A stretch of 64,000 bases of DNA from Sporichthyaceae bacterium (GCA_036493475.1 DASXPS010000046.1:32024-96023); one strand, 5' to 3'; shown: positions 1 to 8,145, counted from the first letter of the stretch. Notes: generated by a model from the letters alone, not told the origin. Made by a program: numbers and translations.

Positions 1-1529
1 GGTCCGTCGCAGGTCATCAACGCCAGCGCCTGGTCGTCGGTCAGACCGGCCGGGTTGTCCTCGGCGGCCCGCAGCGCCTCTCGCACATCGGCGTCCAGCC
101 GCTCCGGAGCGGCCAAAATCCGCGCGGCCTCCTCACGCACGGACTCCCAGTCCCCGTAGGCGGCGTCGAAGTCCGAGCGGGTCTCGGTCAGTCGTCCCAC
201 GTCGTCGATCGCGGTGTGCAGGTCGGTGCGCCCGCTGCCCGCGGCGCCCCAGGTCGGGTCCGGCTCCTGCCAGGGCAGGCCAACCGCAACCGGACCACTG
301 CGGGACAGGTGGGTGTCCGGGTCGGTCAACGCGCGCACATGCGGCAGCACCCGCGGATCGATCCACGGCTCCCCGGCCCGCACATATTCCGGGTGCACGG
401 TGAGCCTCTCGGCCAGGGTGAAGCCGGCGTCCTGGGTGGCCCGGCGCAGCACGTCGAGAGCCGGCCAGGGCCGCTCGGGGTTGACGTGATCCGGGGTGAG
501 CGGTGAGACGCCGCCCCAGTCATCCACGCCCGCACCCAACAATGGCGCCAGGTCCTGCGGCGCGGACAGGTTCGGCGGGGCCTGCACCCGCGCCTTGGGC
601 CCCAGCACAACCCGGGCGGTGGCGATCGCGGCCAGATATTCCTCGACCTCGGCATCCGGCCAGGTACGCATCGCGGTGTCCGGCTTGGCGCGGAAGTTCT
701 GGATGATCACTTCCTGGATGTGCCCGTAGGCGCGGGCCACCTTGCGGATCGCGAACAACGACTCGGCGCGCTCGGTGAGCGTCTCGCCGATGCCGATCAG
801 CAACCCGGTGGTGAACGGCACGTTGTGCCGGCCGGCGTCCTCCAGCACCCGCAACCGCACCGCGGGGTCCTTGTCCGGCGAACCGAAGTGCGCGCCGCCT
901 TTTTCGGTGAACAGCCGGGTGGCGGTGGTCTCCAGCATCATGCCCATCGACGGGGCCACCGGCTTGAGTCGGGCCAGCTCCGACCAGGTCATCACGCCCG
1001 GGTTGAGGTGCGGCAGCAGGCCGGTCTCCTCCAGCACCCGGATGGCCAGCGCCCGCACGTAGTCCAACGTGGAGTCGTACCCGGCCTCGTCCAGCCACTG
1101 CCGGGCGATCTCCCAGCGGTCCTCCGGCCGGTCGCCGAGGGTGAACAGCGCCTCCTTGCAGCCGGCAGCGGCACCCGCCCGGCAGATGTCCAGCACCTCA
1201 TCCGCGGACAGATACGGGGTCAGCCGCTGGGTGCGCAGCTCGCCCGGGGTGAGCGCGAACGTGCAGTAGTGACAGCGGTCGCGGCACAGCTTGGTCACCG
1301 GCACAAAGACCTTCGGCGAGAAGGTGATCACACCCGGTCGTCCGGCCGCGACCAACCCGGCGTCGCGCACCCGCGCGGCGGTGGTCATCAGGTCGGCGAG
1401 CTCATCGCCGCGCGCGGCGAGCAGCGCCCGCGCCTCGTCCACGGAGATCGTCGCGCCGTCCCTGGCGCGGCGCAGCGCGCGACGGACCTCGGTGGAGTTC
1501 GGCGGCGCCTCCGGGTGCGTCAGCGTCAT
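1..1529 (-). CDS. fbiC: 7,8-didemethyl-8-hydroxy-5-deazariboflavin (FO) synthase FbiC, 5'-part only (runs off the window)
   Basis: FbiC is a dual radical-SAM enzyme that makes FO, the chromophore of coenzyme F420, from tyrosine and a flavin-pathway pyrimidine. Reading the minus strand from the ATG at 1529 gives about 509 residues with no stop before the window edge. The [4Fe-4S] motif CRDRCHYC (CX3CX2C) sits at residues 82-89 in the N-terminal CofG half; the sequence continues into the linker and the beginning of the CofH half. The usual two-domain protein is about 850 residues, so roughly the last 340 lie outside. The ATG overlaps the fbiA stop (ATGA), so it is translationally coupled as the third gene of the F420 operon. 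The family call is firm; the fused form is typical of Actinomycetota. Confidence 0.95.
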   Translation of the reverse strand, partial: MTLTHPEAPPNSTEVRRALRRARDGATISVDEARALLAARGDELADLMTTAARVRDAGLVAAGRPGVITFSPKVFVPVTKLCRDRCHYCTFALTPGELRTQRLTPYLSADEVLDICRAGAAAGCKEALFTLGDRPEDRWEIARQWLDEAGYDSTLDYVRALAIRVLEETGLLPHLNPGVMTWSELARLKPVAPSMGMMLETTATRLFTEKGGAHFGSPDKDPAVRLRVLEDAGRHNVPFTTGLLIGIGETLTERAESLFAIRKVARAYGHIQEVIIQNFRAKPDTAMRTWPDAEVEEYLAAIATARVVLGPKARVQAPPNLSAPQDLAPLLGAGVDDWGGVSPLTPDHVNPERPWPALDVLRRATQDAGFTLAERLTVHPEYVRAGEPWIDPRVLPHVRALTDPDTHLSRSGPVAVGLPWQEPDPTWGAAGSGRTDLHTAIDDVGRLTETRSDFDAAYGDWESVREEAARILAAPERLDADVREALRAAEDNPAGLTDDQALALMTCDG

Positions 1530-2524
1530 CTCTGCTCCTCCATCGGACCGAACCGGCCCGGTTGGTGCGTCAACAACAGGTCCACCAGATCTCCGCCGAA
1601 GCGCGGATCATGCGGGAACTGCCCGTGCTCGTCAACCAGCGTAGGTGCGGCCATCACATCTGAACCCAACCCGTTGCCGTCGAAGTCATTCCCATCGGCC
1701 CGGTCGAACACGAAGCAGTTCAGCAGACCGCGAAGCAGCTCCGCGGCGGCCCGCGCATTGTTCTGTAGTCCAACCGCAGCGAGCAGCGTCGCCCGACTGT
1801 CCGCGCGCCGCTGCTCCCCGGGGTCGGTGATCTGCACCCCGGTCACGATCGGCGTCACCGCGATCACCGGGGCCGCGGCCGCAGCGATGGCATCGCGGAT
1901 GCCGGGCACCGCGAGGATCGGGCCGATGCTGGCCAGCGGGTTGCTCGGCCCGAGGATGATCCGGTCCGCGCCGGCGAGCGCGTCCAGCACGCCCGGCGCA
2001 GGCTTGGCGTCCGCCGCCCCGCGGTACTCGACGTCCAGCACCCGGTCCTCGGCCCGCCGGCGCACGTAGAACTCCTGGTAGTGCACGGTGTTGCCACAGG
2101 CCAACCGGACGTGGGTCTCCACCTCGTCGTCGGTCATCGGCAGCAGCCGCGCACCCAGTCCCGCGGCCGCCGCCAACTCCGCGGTGATCTCGGACAATCG
2201 GCGCCCGTCGCGCAGCGCGCCGGTGCGGTACAGGTGCGTGGCCAGGTCCAGATCCCCGACGTTGAACCAGGGATCCTCGCCGAGCGCCCGCAGGGCGTCC
2301 CGGGTGTGCCAGGTCTCCCCCCGCAGGCCCCAGCCCCGCTCGGGGTCCTGACGATCCGTCAGCGTGTAGAGAACCGTGTCCAGGTCGGGGCACACGCGCA
2401 GCCCGTACCACCACAGGTCATCGCCGTTATTGGTGATGAGAGTCAACTCGCCGGGGTCGACCCGGCCCAGCAGCGCGCGCCACAGCCGAGCCGCCCCGAT
2501 GCCCCCGCCGAGCCCGACAATCAC
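1526..2524 (-). CDS. fbiA: 2-phospho-L-lactate transferase (CofD/FbiA), F420 synthesis
   Basis: CofD/FbiA joins the lactyl-type phosphate moiety, carried as a guanylylated donor, to FO, giving F420-0 or dehydro-F420-0 in the cytoplasm. The 332-residue protein has the usual family length. It begins [19 protein letters not shown], the glycine-rich nucleotide-binding start of the family. It has [17 protein letters not shown] near residue 35 and the diagnostic [13 protein letters not shown] near residue 205. Its start overlaps the nitroreductase stop and its stop overlaps the fbiC start, so three F420-type genes form one coupled operon. In mycobacteria fbiA is followed by fbiB; here fbiC follows instead and no CofE-type ligase is present in the window. 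Confidence 0.95.
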   Translation of the reverse strand: MIVGLGGGIGAARLWRALLGRVDPGELTLITNNGDDLWWYGLRVCPDLDTVLYTLTDRQDPERGWGLRGETWHTRDALRALGEDPWFNVGDLDLATHLYRTGALRDGRRLSEITAELAAAAGLGARLLPMTDDEVETHVRLACGNTVHYQEFYVRRRAEDRVLDVEYRGAADAKPAPGVLDALAGADRIILGPSNPLASIGPILAVPGIRDAIAAAAAPVIAVTPIVTGVQITDPGEQRRADSRATLLAAVGLQNNARAAAELLRGLLNCFVFDRADGNDFDGNGLGSDVMAAPTLVDEHGQFPHDPRFGGDLVDLLLTHQPGRFGPMEEQR

Positions 2525-3147
2525 AACGGCTTGCCCCAGCTGTCGGCGAAGTACAGCTCGTCGAACTCCGGATGGAACCGGGCGGGGCCGGTGCCCGCAC
2601 TATCCGTGGCATAACCGAGCAGCTGCACCTGGGTCGGGGTGCAGGTCTCCGGCATGCCGAACAGCTTGCGGATCTCCTCCCGGCGACCGGTGATCAGCCC
2701 CGTGCCCAGGCCCTCGTTGACGGCGGCGAGCAACGCGGAGCCGACTGCCAGGCCACACTGGAACGAGGTCAGCCACTCGGCGAACTCGGGCCGGGCATCC
2801 GCGTGCACGATGACGTCCTCGGTCGGCAAGCCGAGCAGATTGCTGCGCCGCAGCAGGTTCTCCACGATCGGCCGCCAGCCCGACATGTCCTGCACCCAGA
2901 CGATGGCTACCGGCGCCCGGGCAGCCTGCGGCTGGTGGTAGAGGGCGTCGATCAGTCCATCGCGGACGGCGTCCGGCGTCTCGCCCTTGGTGACGACGAT
3001 GGCCTTGCGCACCAGCTGGGCGTTGCGGTGCTGGCTCTGCAACCGCGCGGCCTCCAGGATCCGCCGGATCTTCTCCTTCTCCACCGGAACGTCGGGGTGG
3101 AAGTCGCGGATGGTCCGCCGCGTGCCGACAACGTCTGAGAACTCCAT
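2521..3147 (-). CDS. Nitroreductase-family flavoprotein heading the F420 operon
   Basis: A 208-residue FMN-dependent nitroreductase-fold protein. RTIRDFHPDVPVEKEKIRRIL at the N terminus carries the Arg pair used for FMN phosphate binding, and LGTGLITGRREEIRKLFGMP is the typical C-terminal element. It is the first gene of the operon and overlaps fbiA by 4 bases. In mycobacterial FbiB a nitroreductase domain fused to CofE reduces dehydro-F420-0, and separate nitroreductases are thought to do this in some bacteria, so this gene may supply that step; that role is inferred from position only. It could equally be a general oxidoreductase. The ATG at 3147 is the only convincing start. Confidence 0.8.
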   Translation of the reverse strand: MEFSDVVGTRRTIRDFHPDVPVEKEKIRRILEAARLQSQHRNAQLVRKAIVVTKGETPDAVRDGLIDALYHQPQAARAPVAIVWVQDMSGWRPIVENLLRRSNLLGLPTEDVIVHADARPEFAEWLTSFQCGLAVGSALLAAVNEGLGTGLITGRREEIRKLFGMPETCTPTQVQLLGYATDSAGTGPARFHPEFDELYFADSWGKPL

Positions 3148-3195
3148 CGTTCAGTTCCTCCGCGAGGTGGCGCGCTACGACCCGGCTGCGTCGCC

Positions 3196-4053
3196 TCAGC
3201 CTAGGGCGCGGCGCAGGTCAGCCGCGGTGCCCGCTTCCCCGGCCGCGTTCGGGTGGAACTGCGCGGCCGGGGACAACGGCAGTAGCGGCTCGATCCACCG
3301 GGTGCCCGGCAGCCGACACATGTCGTGCCCCACGCTGGGCCCGTAGGTGTCCACGAACAGCGCATGGGTGGCCCTGGCAGCGTGCGCCAGCATCGCGTTC
3401 AGCGCCTTCTCGATGCCGTCCACATAGGCCATGTCGTCGGGGGTGAATGGGACACCGGCGATCACACACCCGGCGCGACCCACGGTGTCGGTGGGCAGGA
3501 TGTCGGGGTAGCCGACGACGACCACGCGCGCCCCCGGGGCGCGCTGGTTGATCTCGCGCAGCGCGGCGCGCACGTATTGCTCATCGGCCTGGATCGCCTT
3601 GACGAACCGGTCGCCGAAGGTGTCCCGGCAGGGCGCGAGGGACCCGGTCAACATCAGCGCCGTGGTTTTCCCGCAGCCGGCCACGATCGAGCCGAACAGG
3701 TTGTTGTCATTGCCGCCGATCCCGACGGTCACCAGCGACGTGTCCCGGCTGAGCGCGGCGAACTGTCGCGGCACGTCGGAGTACTGCGCCTTGCTGAGGT
3801 GCCCGACGGTGGCGCCACCACAGGAGACGTCGGTGAGCGCCAGGCCGAGCGCGGCGGCCAGCACGTGCGGGTAGTTCGACGCGGATCGTCCGCACTGCGG
3901 CGGCGAGCCGGGGGCAACCGGGGGAACCAGTGGCGCAGAGGTGTAGGAGTCACCGAGCGCGACGTAGCGGAGCTCCGGCGCCGCCCCCGCGCACGGCCCG
4001 GACAGCACGGTGACCACCAGTGCCGCCAGTCCGGCGGCCAACCAGCGTCGCAT
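3196..4053 (-). CDS. Secreted SGNH/GDSL-type hydrolase
   Basis: An exported esterase or lipase of the SGNH superfamily, about 285 residues from the ATG at 4053. A longer in-frame start at 4095 exists, but the later Met directly precedes the signal peptide (MRRWLAAGLAALVVTVLSG, cleaved near CAGAAPE). Block I is GDSYTS (nucleophile Ser). The block II Gly lies in CGGATVGHL, block III is GIGGNDNN, and block V is QFHPNAAG with the catalytic His. A -10-like TACCGT lies 6 bases before the ATG, suggesting a leaderless transcript. Substrate unknown. Paired Cys residues around the active site suggest an extracytoplasmic enzyme stabilised by disulfides. Confidence 0.88.
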   Translation of the reverse strand: MRRWLAAGLAALVVTVLSGPCAGAAPELRYVALGDSYTSAPLVPPVAPGSPPQCGRSASNYPHVLAAALGLALTDVSCGGATVGHLSKAQYSDVPRQFAALSRDTSLVTVGIGGNDNNLFGSIVAGCGKTTALMLTGSLAPCRDTFGDRFVKAIQADEQYVRAALREINQRAPGARVVVVGYPDILPTDTVGRAGCVIAGVPFTPDDMAYVDGIEKALNAMLAHAARATHALFVDTYGPSVGHDMCRLPGTRWIEPLLPLSPAAQFHPNAAGEAGTAADLRRALG

Positions 4054-4134
4054 TCCCCGACGGTACGCCGGCCGGGGTCGCCCGGATGGCCCCATTCGCG
4101 CGATTCCCGCACGGGCGAGTGATTTCCCGTTCCA

Positions 4135-4190
4135 AGATCACTTGCAACGGTGGGGAATGCGCCTCCCCGCCCGAGAAGCGGAGGCTCATC
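4135..4190 (+). promoter_or_regulatory. Conserved structured leader of RCC1/collagen gene A
   Basis: This stretch is nearly identical to 5615-5671 in front of the second paralogue: AGATCAC, TGCAACGG, then GGGGA-N7-TCCCC, which can form a 5-bp hairpin, then CGCCCGAG and GCGGAGGC just before the GTG. The homology extends through the 5' untranslated sequence up to the start codon in both copies, which supports GTG starts preceded by GGAGG. It is either retained from the gene duplication or a shared regulatory leader. Confidence 0.6.
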
Positions 4191-5570
4191 GTGAACGGAC
4201 GTCGACTGCGGAACGTGGCTCTGATCTGCGGGGCGGGTGCCACTGTGCTGATCGCGGGCACCAGCGCCTCGGCCAATCCCAACGACACCGAGCCGGTCAA
4301 CAGCGTGTGCGCCGCCGCGCCGAGCTTGTGCGATGACCTCAAGGGTCCGCCAGGGCCCGCGGGTGACAACGGTCCGCAGGGAGCGGTTGGCCCCGCCGGC
4401 GACCAGGGAGACCCGGGGATCCCCGGACCAGCCGGTCCGGCCGGTCCGGCGGGCAGTGGCCCCGGCCGCGGCGAGATCCGCTCCGGTGCCGCGCACAGCT
4501 GCGCGTTGACGCCCGCGGGCGCCGTGCTCTGCTGGGGTGACAACAGCTTCGGTCAACTGGGCGATGGCAGCACCGTGCCCAGCTCGTCCACCCCGGTGCC
4601 GGTGACCGGCCTGGAGTCCGGGGTCATGTGGCTGAGCGTGGGTTCCTACCACGCCTGCGCGGTGACCACCGCGGGCGCGGTCCTCTGCTGGGGAGAGAAC
4701 AACGTCGGCCAACTGGGCGATGGCAGCACGACCAACTCGGCAACCCCGGTGCCCGTGTCGTCGTTGAGCTCGGACGTGACCTCGGTTTCCGCGGGCTACG
4801 GACACACCTGCGCATTGACCACCACCGGCGGGGTGCTCTGCTGGGGCGACGACACCTACGGCCAGTTGGGTGACAGCAACACCAAGGGCCAGACCACTCC
4901 GGTCGGGGTCACCAACCTCACCGCCGGGATAGCGAGCATCTCCGCAGGCTTCGCGCACACCTGCGCGGTCAGCACCTCCGGCGCGGCAATGTGTTGGGGC
5001 CTGAACATCGCGGGCCAGCTCGGCACCGGCAGCACGGACAAGACGCCGAACTCGACCCCGCAGGCGGTCTCCGCCCTGAGCACCGGGGTGATGTCGATCA
5101 GCGCCGGCTATGCGCACACCTGCGCGGTGACCCAGTCCGGAGCCGCAATGTGCTGGGGCCTCAACGCGGCCGGACAGCTCGGCAGCCTGCCCACCGACAC
5201 CACCGTGCCCAACAAGGTCAGTGGCCTGGCCCAGGTCGCCTCGATCAGCGCCGGCTACCTGCACACCTGCGCGGTGACCCAGTCCGGCGCCGCAATGTGC
5301 TGGGGTTTCAACGGCAAGGGTCAGCTGGGCAGTGGCAGCAAGAAGGAGGCGTCCGCCAAGCCGATGCGGGTGAGCGGGTTGCACTCCGGGGTGGTCTCGA
5401 TCAGCGCGGCCGAGGTCGGCAACGACCTGAAGAACAACGGCATGCACACCTGCGCGATCACCGCCGCGGGCGGCGCGGAGTGCTGGGGCAACAACGCCGA
5501 CGGGGCGCTGGGCGAGGGCACCACCGCCAACAAGGACAAGCCGGTCATGGTTTCGAACTACCGGCACTGA
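4191..5570 (+). CDS. Secreted collagen-like/RCC1-repeat protein, paralogue A
   Basis: A 459-residue exported protein. The GTG at 4191 is chosen because it has a GCGGAGGC ribosome site and matches paralogue B; an in-frame start at 4020 would add unrelated residues. Layout: signal peptide (residues 1-25, ending SASA); NPNDTEPVNSVC with two Cys; about 13 Gly-X-Y triplets (residues about 52-90); then seven RCC1/ATS1-type repeats of the form HTCA-N8-CWG-N5-GQLG, consistent with a seven-bladed propeller. Each repeat has two Cys. Ligand unknown. RCC1-like repeats usually serve protein or surface interactions, and the collagen stretch may act as a stalk or trimerising element. No sortase motif or transmembrane anchor follows. 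Codon use matches its neighbours. Confidence 0.82.
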   Translation: MNGRRLRNVALICGAGATVLIAGTSASANPNDTEPVNSVCAAAPSLCDDLKGPPGPAGDNGPQGAVGPAGDQGDPGIPGPAGPAGPAGSGPGRGEIRSGAAHSCALTPAGAVLCWGDNSFGQLGDGSTVPSSSTPVPVTGLESGVMWLSVGSYHACAVTTAGAVLCWGENNVGQLGDGSTTNSATPVPVSSLSSDVTSVSAGYGHTCALTTTGGVLCWGDDTYGQLGDSNTKGQTTPVGVTNLTAGIASISAGFAHTCAVSTSGAAMCWGLNIAGQLGTGSTDKTPNSTPQAVSALSTGVMSISAGYAHTCAVTQSGAAMCWGLNAAGQLGSLPTDTTVPNKVSGLAQVASISAGYLHTCAVTQSGAAMCWGFNGKGQLGSGSKKEASAKPMRVSGLHSGVVSISAAEVGNDLKNNGMHTCAITAAGGAECWGNNADGALGEGTTANKDKPVMVSNYRH

Positions 5571-5584
5571 TCAGACGGCTCACT

Positions 5585-5599
5585 CTGACCCCACGTCAG
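5585..5599. repeat. Degenerate copy of the CTGACG/CGTCAG palindrome after paralogue A
   Basis: CTGACCCCACGTCAG, 15 bases downstream of the stop, is a 5-bp-arm version of the perfect palindromes at 7563, 28541 and 44151. The following bases (GTTCGTT) also match those after the 7563 copy. It may be a weak transcription terminator. Confidence 0.4.
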
Positions 5600-5614
5600 G
5601 TTCGTTGTTACCGG

Positions 5615-5671
5615 AGATCACCTGCAACGGGGGGGAATGTGCCTCCCCGCCCGAGCAAGCGGAGGCCCATC
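5615..5671 (+). promoter_or_regulatory. Conserved structured leader of RCC1/collagen gene B
   Basis: Second copy of the leader described at 4135-4190. The GGGGA-N7-TCCCC hairpin and the terminal GCGGAGGC ribosome site are retained, while the flanking sequence upstream differs between the copies. The retained block therefore starts near AGATCAC. Confidence 0.6.
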
Positions 5672-7114
5672 GTGAACCGACGTCGACTGCGCAACATGGC
5701 CGTGATCAGCGCGGTGGGTACGGCCGTGCTGTTTGCCGGCACCCCCAGCGCCTCCGCCAACCCCAATGACACCCAGCTGCTGGGGCCGATCTGCAGCATT
5801 CTGCCCGCGCTCTGCGACGTCCTTCGCGGCCCGGCCGGACCGGCAGGCCCCGCCGGACCCGCCGGACCCGCAGGGCCCGCAGGATCCGCAGGACCCGCAG
5901 GATCCGCAGGACCCGCAGGACCCGCAGGACCCGCAGGGTCGGCCGGGCCTGCAGGACAGACAGGGCCGGCCGGACCCGCGGGGCCGGTTGGTCCCGGTGT
6001 GGTGCGGCCCGCGATCAGTGCCGGGGCGCAGCACACGTGCGCATTGACCCCGACCGGGGGCGTGCTGTGCTGGGGTGACAACACCTTCGGCCAGCTGGGC
6101 AACGGCACCACCACGAAGTCCTCCACGCCGGTGCCGGTGACCGGCCTGGCCTCGGGCGTGGTCGCGATCAGCGCCGGTTCGTACCACACCTGCGCCGTGA
6201 CCACAGCCGGGGCTGTGCGGTGCTGGGGCCTGGACAACATCGGTCAACTCGGTGACGGCGTCAAAGGCACTTTCGTCACCACTGCGGTCAGTGTGCCCAC
6301 GGTGCCCTCGGCTGTCTCGATCAGCGCCGGACTCGGGCACACGTGCGCGGTCACCGCGGATGGCGCGGCCTGGTGCTGGGGCGCCGACAACGACGGCCAG
6401 CTCGGCAACGGCTCGACCAGCACCGGCGCAATCGGGCCAACCAAGGTGGCGGGGATCCCGTCCGGCGTCGCGAGCATTTCCGCCGGCGGCGTACACACCT
6501 GTGCGGTGACCCGCACGGGCGCGGCGCAGTGCTGGGGCCTGAACAACTCAGGCCAACTCGGCAACGGCACCAGTGACCCCTCGATTCCCGTTCTCGCGCC
6601 GGTCTCGGTCACCGGGTTGAGCAGCGGGGTGTCGATGATCAGCGCGGGGTATGCGCACACCTGTGCCGTGACCACGACGGGTGCCGTGCTGTGCTGGGGT
6701 TACAACGCCTTCGGCCAGGTCGGCACCACGGCCGCGGGCACCACCGCTCCCGTCGTGGTCGCCGGACTGAACGGCGTTCCCATGGCCACCGTCTCGGCCG
6801 GTTACCTCCACACCTGCGGGGTCAGCCAGGCGGGCACGGCGGCGTGCTGGGGATACAACGGGAAGGGTCAGCTCGGCAACAACACCATCACCACGTCGGC
6901 CGCCCCGGTCGCGGTGATCGGAATGGCCGCGGGGGTGCTCGCCATCAGCGCGGCCGACGTCGGCACCGACCTGGTCAACAACGGCCTGTTCAGCTGTGCG
7001 ATCACCTCGACCGGCGGCGCGGAGTGCTGGGGCAGCAATGCCGACGGCCAGCTGGGTGACGGCACCACCACCGACGAGCACAAGCCCGTGATGTCGCTGA
7101 ACTACCAGCACTGA
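5672..7114 (+). CDS. Secreted collagen-like/RCC1-repeat protein, paralogue B
   Basis: A 480-residue paralogue of the gene at 4191, in tandem 101 bases behind it. The GTG at 5672 aligns exactly with the start of A. Signal peptide ends at PSASA, followed by NPNDTQLLGPICSILPALC with the same two Cys. The Gly-X-Y region is longer (about 20 triplets, mostly GPA and GSA, residues about 53-110). Seven RCC1-type repeats with the HTCAVT...CWG...GQLG pattern follow, then the shared C-terminus KPVMSLNYQH. A and B agree repeat by repeat, so the whole gene was duplicated rather than individual blades. Function unknown; extracellular location is inferred from the signal peptide and the paired Cys. Confidence 0.82.
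   Translation: MNRRRLRNMAVISAVGTAVLFAGTPSASANPNDTQLLGPICSILPALCDVLRGPAGPAGPAGPAGPAGPAGSAGPAGSAGPAGPAGPAGSAGPAGQTGPAGPAGPVGPGVVRPAISAGAQHTCALTPTGGVLCWGDNTFGQLGNGTTTKSSTPVPVTGLASGVVAISAGSYHTCAVTTAGAVRCWGLDNIGQLGDGVKGTFVTTAVSVPTVPSAVSISAGLGHTCAVTADGAAWCWGADNDGQLGNGSTSTGAIGPTKVAGIPSGVASISAGGVHTCAVTRTGAAQCWGLNNSGQLGNGTSDPSIPVLAPVSVTGLSSGVSMISAGYAHTCAVTTTGAVLCWGYNAFGQVGTTAAGTTAPVVVAGLNGVPMATVSAGYLHTCGVSQAGTAACWGYNGKGQLGNNTITTSAAPVAVIGMAAGVLAISAADVGTDLVNNGLFSCAITSTGGAECWGSNADGQLGDGTTTDEHKPVMSLNYQH
5828..5998 (+). repeat. Tandem 9-base collagen-coding repeat
   Basis: Runs of GGACCCGCA and close variants encode Gly-Pro-Ala and Gly-Ser-Ala triplets. The near-perfect 9-base periodicity at DNA level, absent from the more diverged collagen stretch of paralogue A (about 4344-4460), points to recent slippage expansion in copy B. 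Confidence 0.75.
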
Positions 7115-7124
7115 TCACGCCGGC

Positions 7125-7172
7125 TCAGCTCCGCGACCACACGCTCAACGCGTAACCACCGTCGAACGGCGC
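7125..7172 (-). pseudogene. Fossil C-terminus of a second SAM methyltransferase copy
   Basis: Read on the minus strand, these bases encode APFDGGYALSVWSRS followed by TGA. The intact methyltransferase at 7574-8134 ends APFDGGYALSVWERT and a stop. Nothing upstream of these 16 codons is homologous; the match breaks off where the RCC1 fossil begins. It is too short for any gene caller and has no start. Confidence 0.72.
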
Positions 7173-7227
7173 GGGCACCACCGCCAACAAGGACAAGCCC
7201 GTAATGGTTTCGAACTATCGGCACTGA
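7169..7227 (+). pseudogene. Fossil C-terminus of a third RCC1/collagen paralogue
   Basis: Encodes GTTANKDKPVMVSNYRH and a TGA, the same last 17 residues as paralogue A (5517-5570), with only synonymous changes in the aligned codons. No upstream part of the gene remains. It abuts the methyltransferase fossil at 7125-7172, so the junction near 7169-7175 marks a deletion endpoint. Confidence 0.78.
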
Positions 7228-7251
7228 TCTGACGCCCAGTAGCTTCTGGGC

Positions 7252-7566
7252 ATGACCGGAGCCCTTGACTACGACGCCTTGCGGGCCCGCGCCCGCGCCA
7301 CTTGGTCCGCCGGGGACTTCGCCGCCGTCGGCACCATGCTCCCGATCGTCAGCGAGACGCGCGTGGTGATGCCGTCGGTGGACTTCTGGTCGGACTTCTT
7401 CCGCACCTACTTCGGTCCGACGATCAAGGCCTTCGAGGTGGTCGGCGCGGACGGCGCTGCCGCGCTGGAGGCCGACCTGAAGGCCTTCGCGAACCGGAAC
7501 AACAAATCCCGGGACGGAACGCTGGTGCTGCCCCAGGACTACGTGGACATTCTCATCCGGTTCTGA
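7252..7566 (+). pseudogene. Class I SAM methyltransferase with the catalytic core deleted in frame
   Basis: The 104-residue reading frame is open, but it looks like the two ends of a roughly 270-residue actinobacterial methyltransferase joined together. Residues 1-38 (DYDALRARARATWSAGDFAAVG) match the family's N-terminal helix region. Residues from about 40 on (FWSDFFRTYFGPTIKAFEVV, then DGTLVLPQDYVDILI) match its C-terminal region. The Rossmann core with the GxGxG SAM loop is missing. This was recognised from family knowledge, not from a search. A -10-like TAGCTT lies 7 bases before the ATG inside a small GCCCAG/CTGGGC hairpin, so it may still be transcribed as a leaderless message. It is probably a decayed gene; a small stable protein cannot be excluded. 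Confidence 0.65.
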
Positions 7567-7577
7567 CGCAGCGTCAG
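7563..7577. terminator. Palindrome CTGACGCAGCGTCAG containing both convergent stop codons
   Basis: A perfect inverted repeat between the plus-strand frame at 7252 and the minus-strand methyltransferase. The TGA of the first gene (7564-7566) and the stop of the second (complement of 7574-7576) both lie inside it. It could act as a bidirectional terminator. Same element as at 28541 and 44151. Confidence 0.5.
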
Positions 7578-8134
7578 GTTCGTTCCCAGACGGACAGCGC
7601 GTAGCCGCCGTCGAACGGTGCGGCGTCCCAGCTGCCATAGCGGGACTGCAACTGCAGGCCCGCTACGGTGCACCAGCCGTCGTAGGTGGCCACTGACAAC
7701 TGGGCCGCGCCGGGTGGCAGTTGTTCTGCGGTCAGCCCGAAACCGGTGACCACCAGGCCGCCGGGATGCACGTGCCCGGCCAACCGGGTCATCACCGCGG
7801 CCGGGTCGGCGACCAGCGGCACCACGTTGCCCGCGGCCACCACCAGGTCGAAGTCGCCGGCGCCGGTCCACTGCGCGAGGTCCGCCTCGATCCACTCGAC
7901 ACCGGACGTGCGCCGGGCCACCGCGAGCATGCTCGCGTCGGAGTCCACCCCGACGCAGTCGAAGCCCAACTCGGCCAACCGTGCGGCCACCCGCCCCGTC
8001 CCGCAACCCGCATCCAGCACCCGACCCCCGTGCTCCAGCAGCGCCGCGCAGAACCGCGCCTCACCGTGCAGGTCGCGCCCGGATGCGGCCAGGCCGGCCA
8101 GCCTGGCCGCGTACCGCTCCCCGACCGAGTCCAT
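7574..8134 (-). CDS. Class I SAM-dependent methyltransferase
   Basis: A 186-residue small-molecule-type methyltransferase. Motif I is VLDAGCGTGRVAARLAELGF (residues about 39-58), the acidic residue after strand 2 is in CVGVDSDASML, motif II is DFDLVVAAGNVVPLV and motif III is GGLVVTGFGL. It is the intact relative of the fossil at 7125-7172. Substrate cannot be deduced. It is convergent with the truncated methyltransferase frame and 11 bases downstream of the YciI gene, with which it may be co-transcribed. Confidence 0.85.
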   Translation of the reverse strand: MDSVGERYAARLAGLAASGRDLHGEARFCAALLEHGGRVLDAGCGTGRVAARLAELGFDCVGVDSDASMLAVARRTSGVEWIEADLAQWTGAGDFDLVVAAGNVVPLVADPAAVMTRLAGHVHPGGLVVTGFGLTAEQLPPGAAQLSVATYDGWCTVAGLQLQSRYGSWDAAPFDGGYALSVWERT

Positions 8135-8145
8135 CTGATGCCGGG

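Noticed and set aside
5828..5998. CRISPR-like periodic repeats.
   Set aside because: Nine-base coding period without spacers; it is a collagen-coding repeat.
5608..6240. A minus-strand frame encoding GPAGPAG-like repeats opposite collagen gene B.
   Set aside because: The 9-base repeat reads as Gly/Pro/Ala on both strands; there is no start signal, and the plus-strand gene is well supported.
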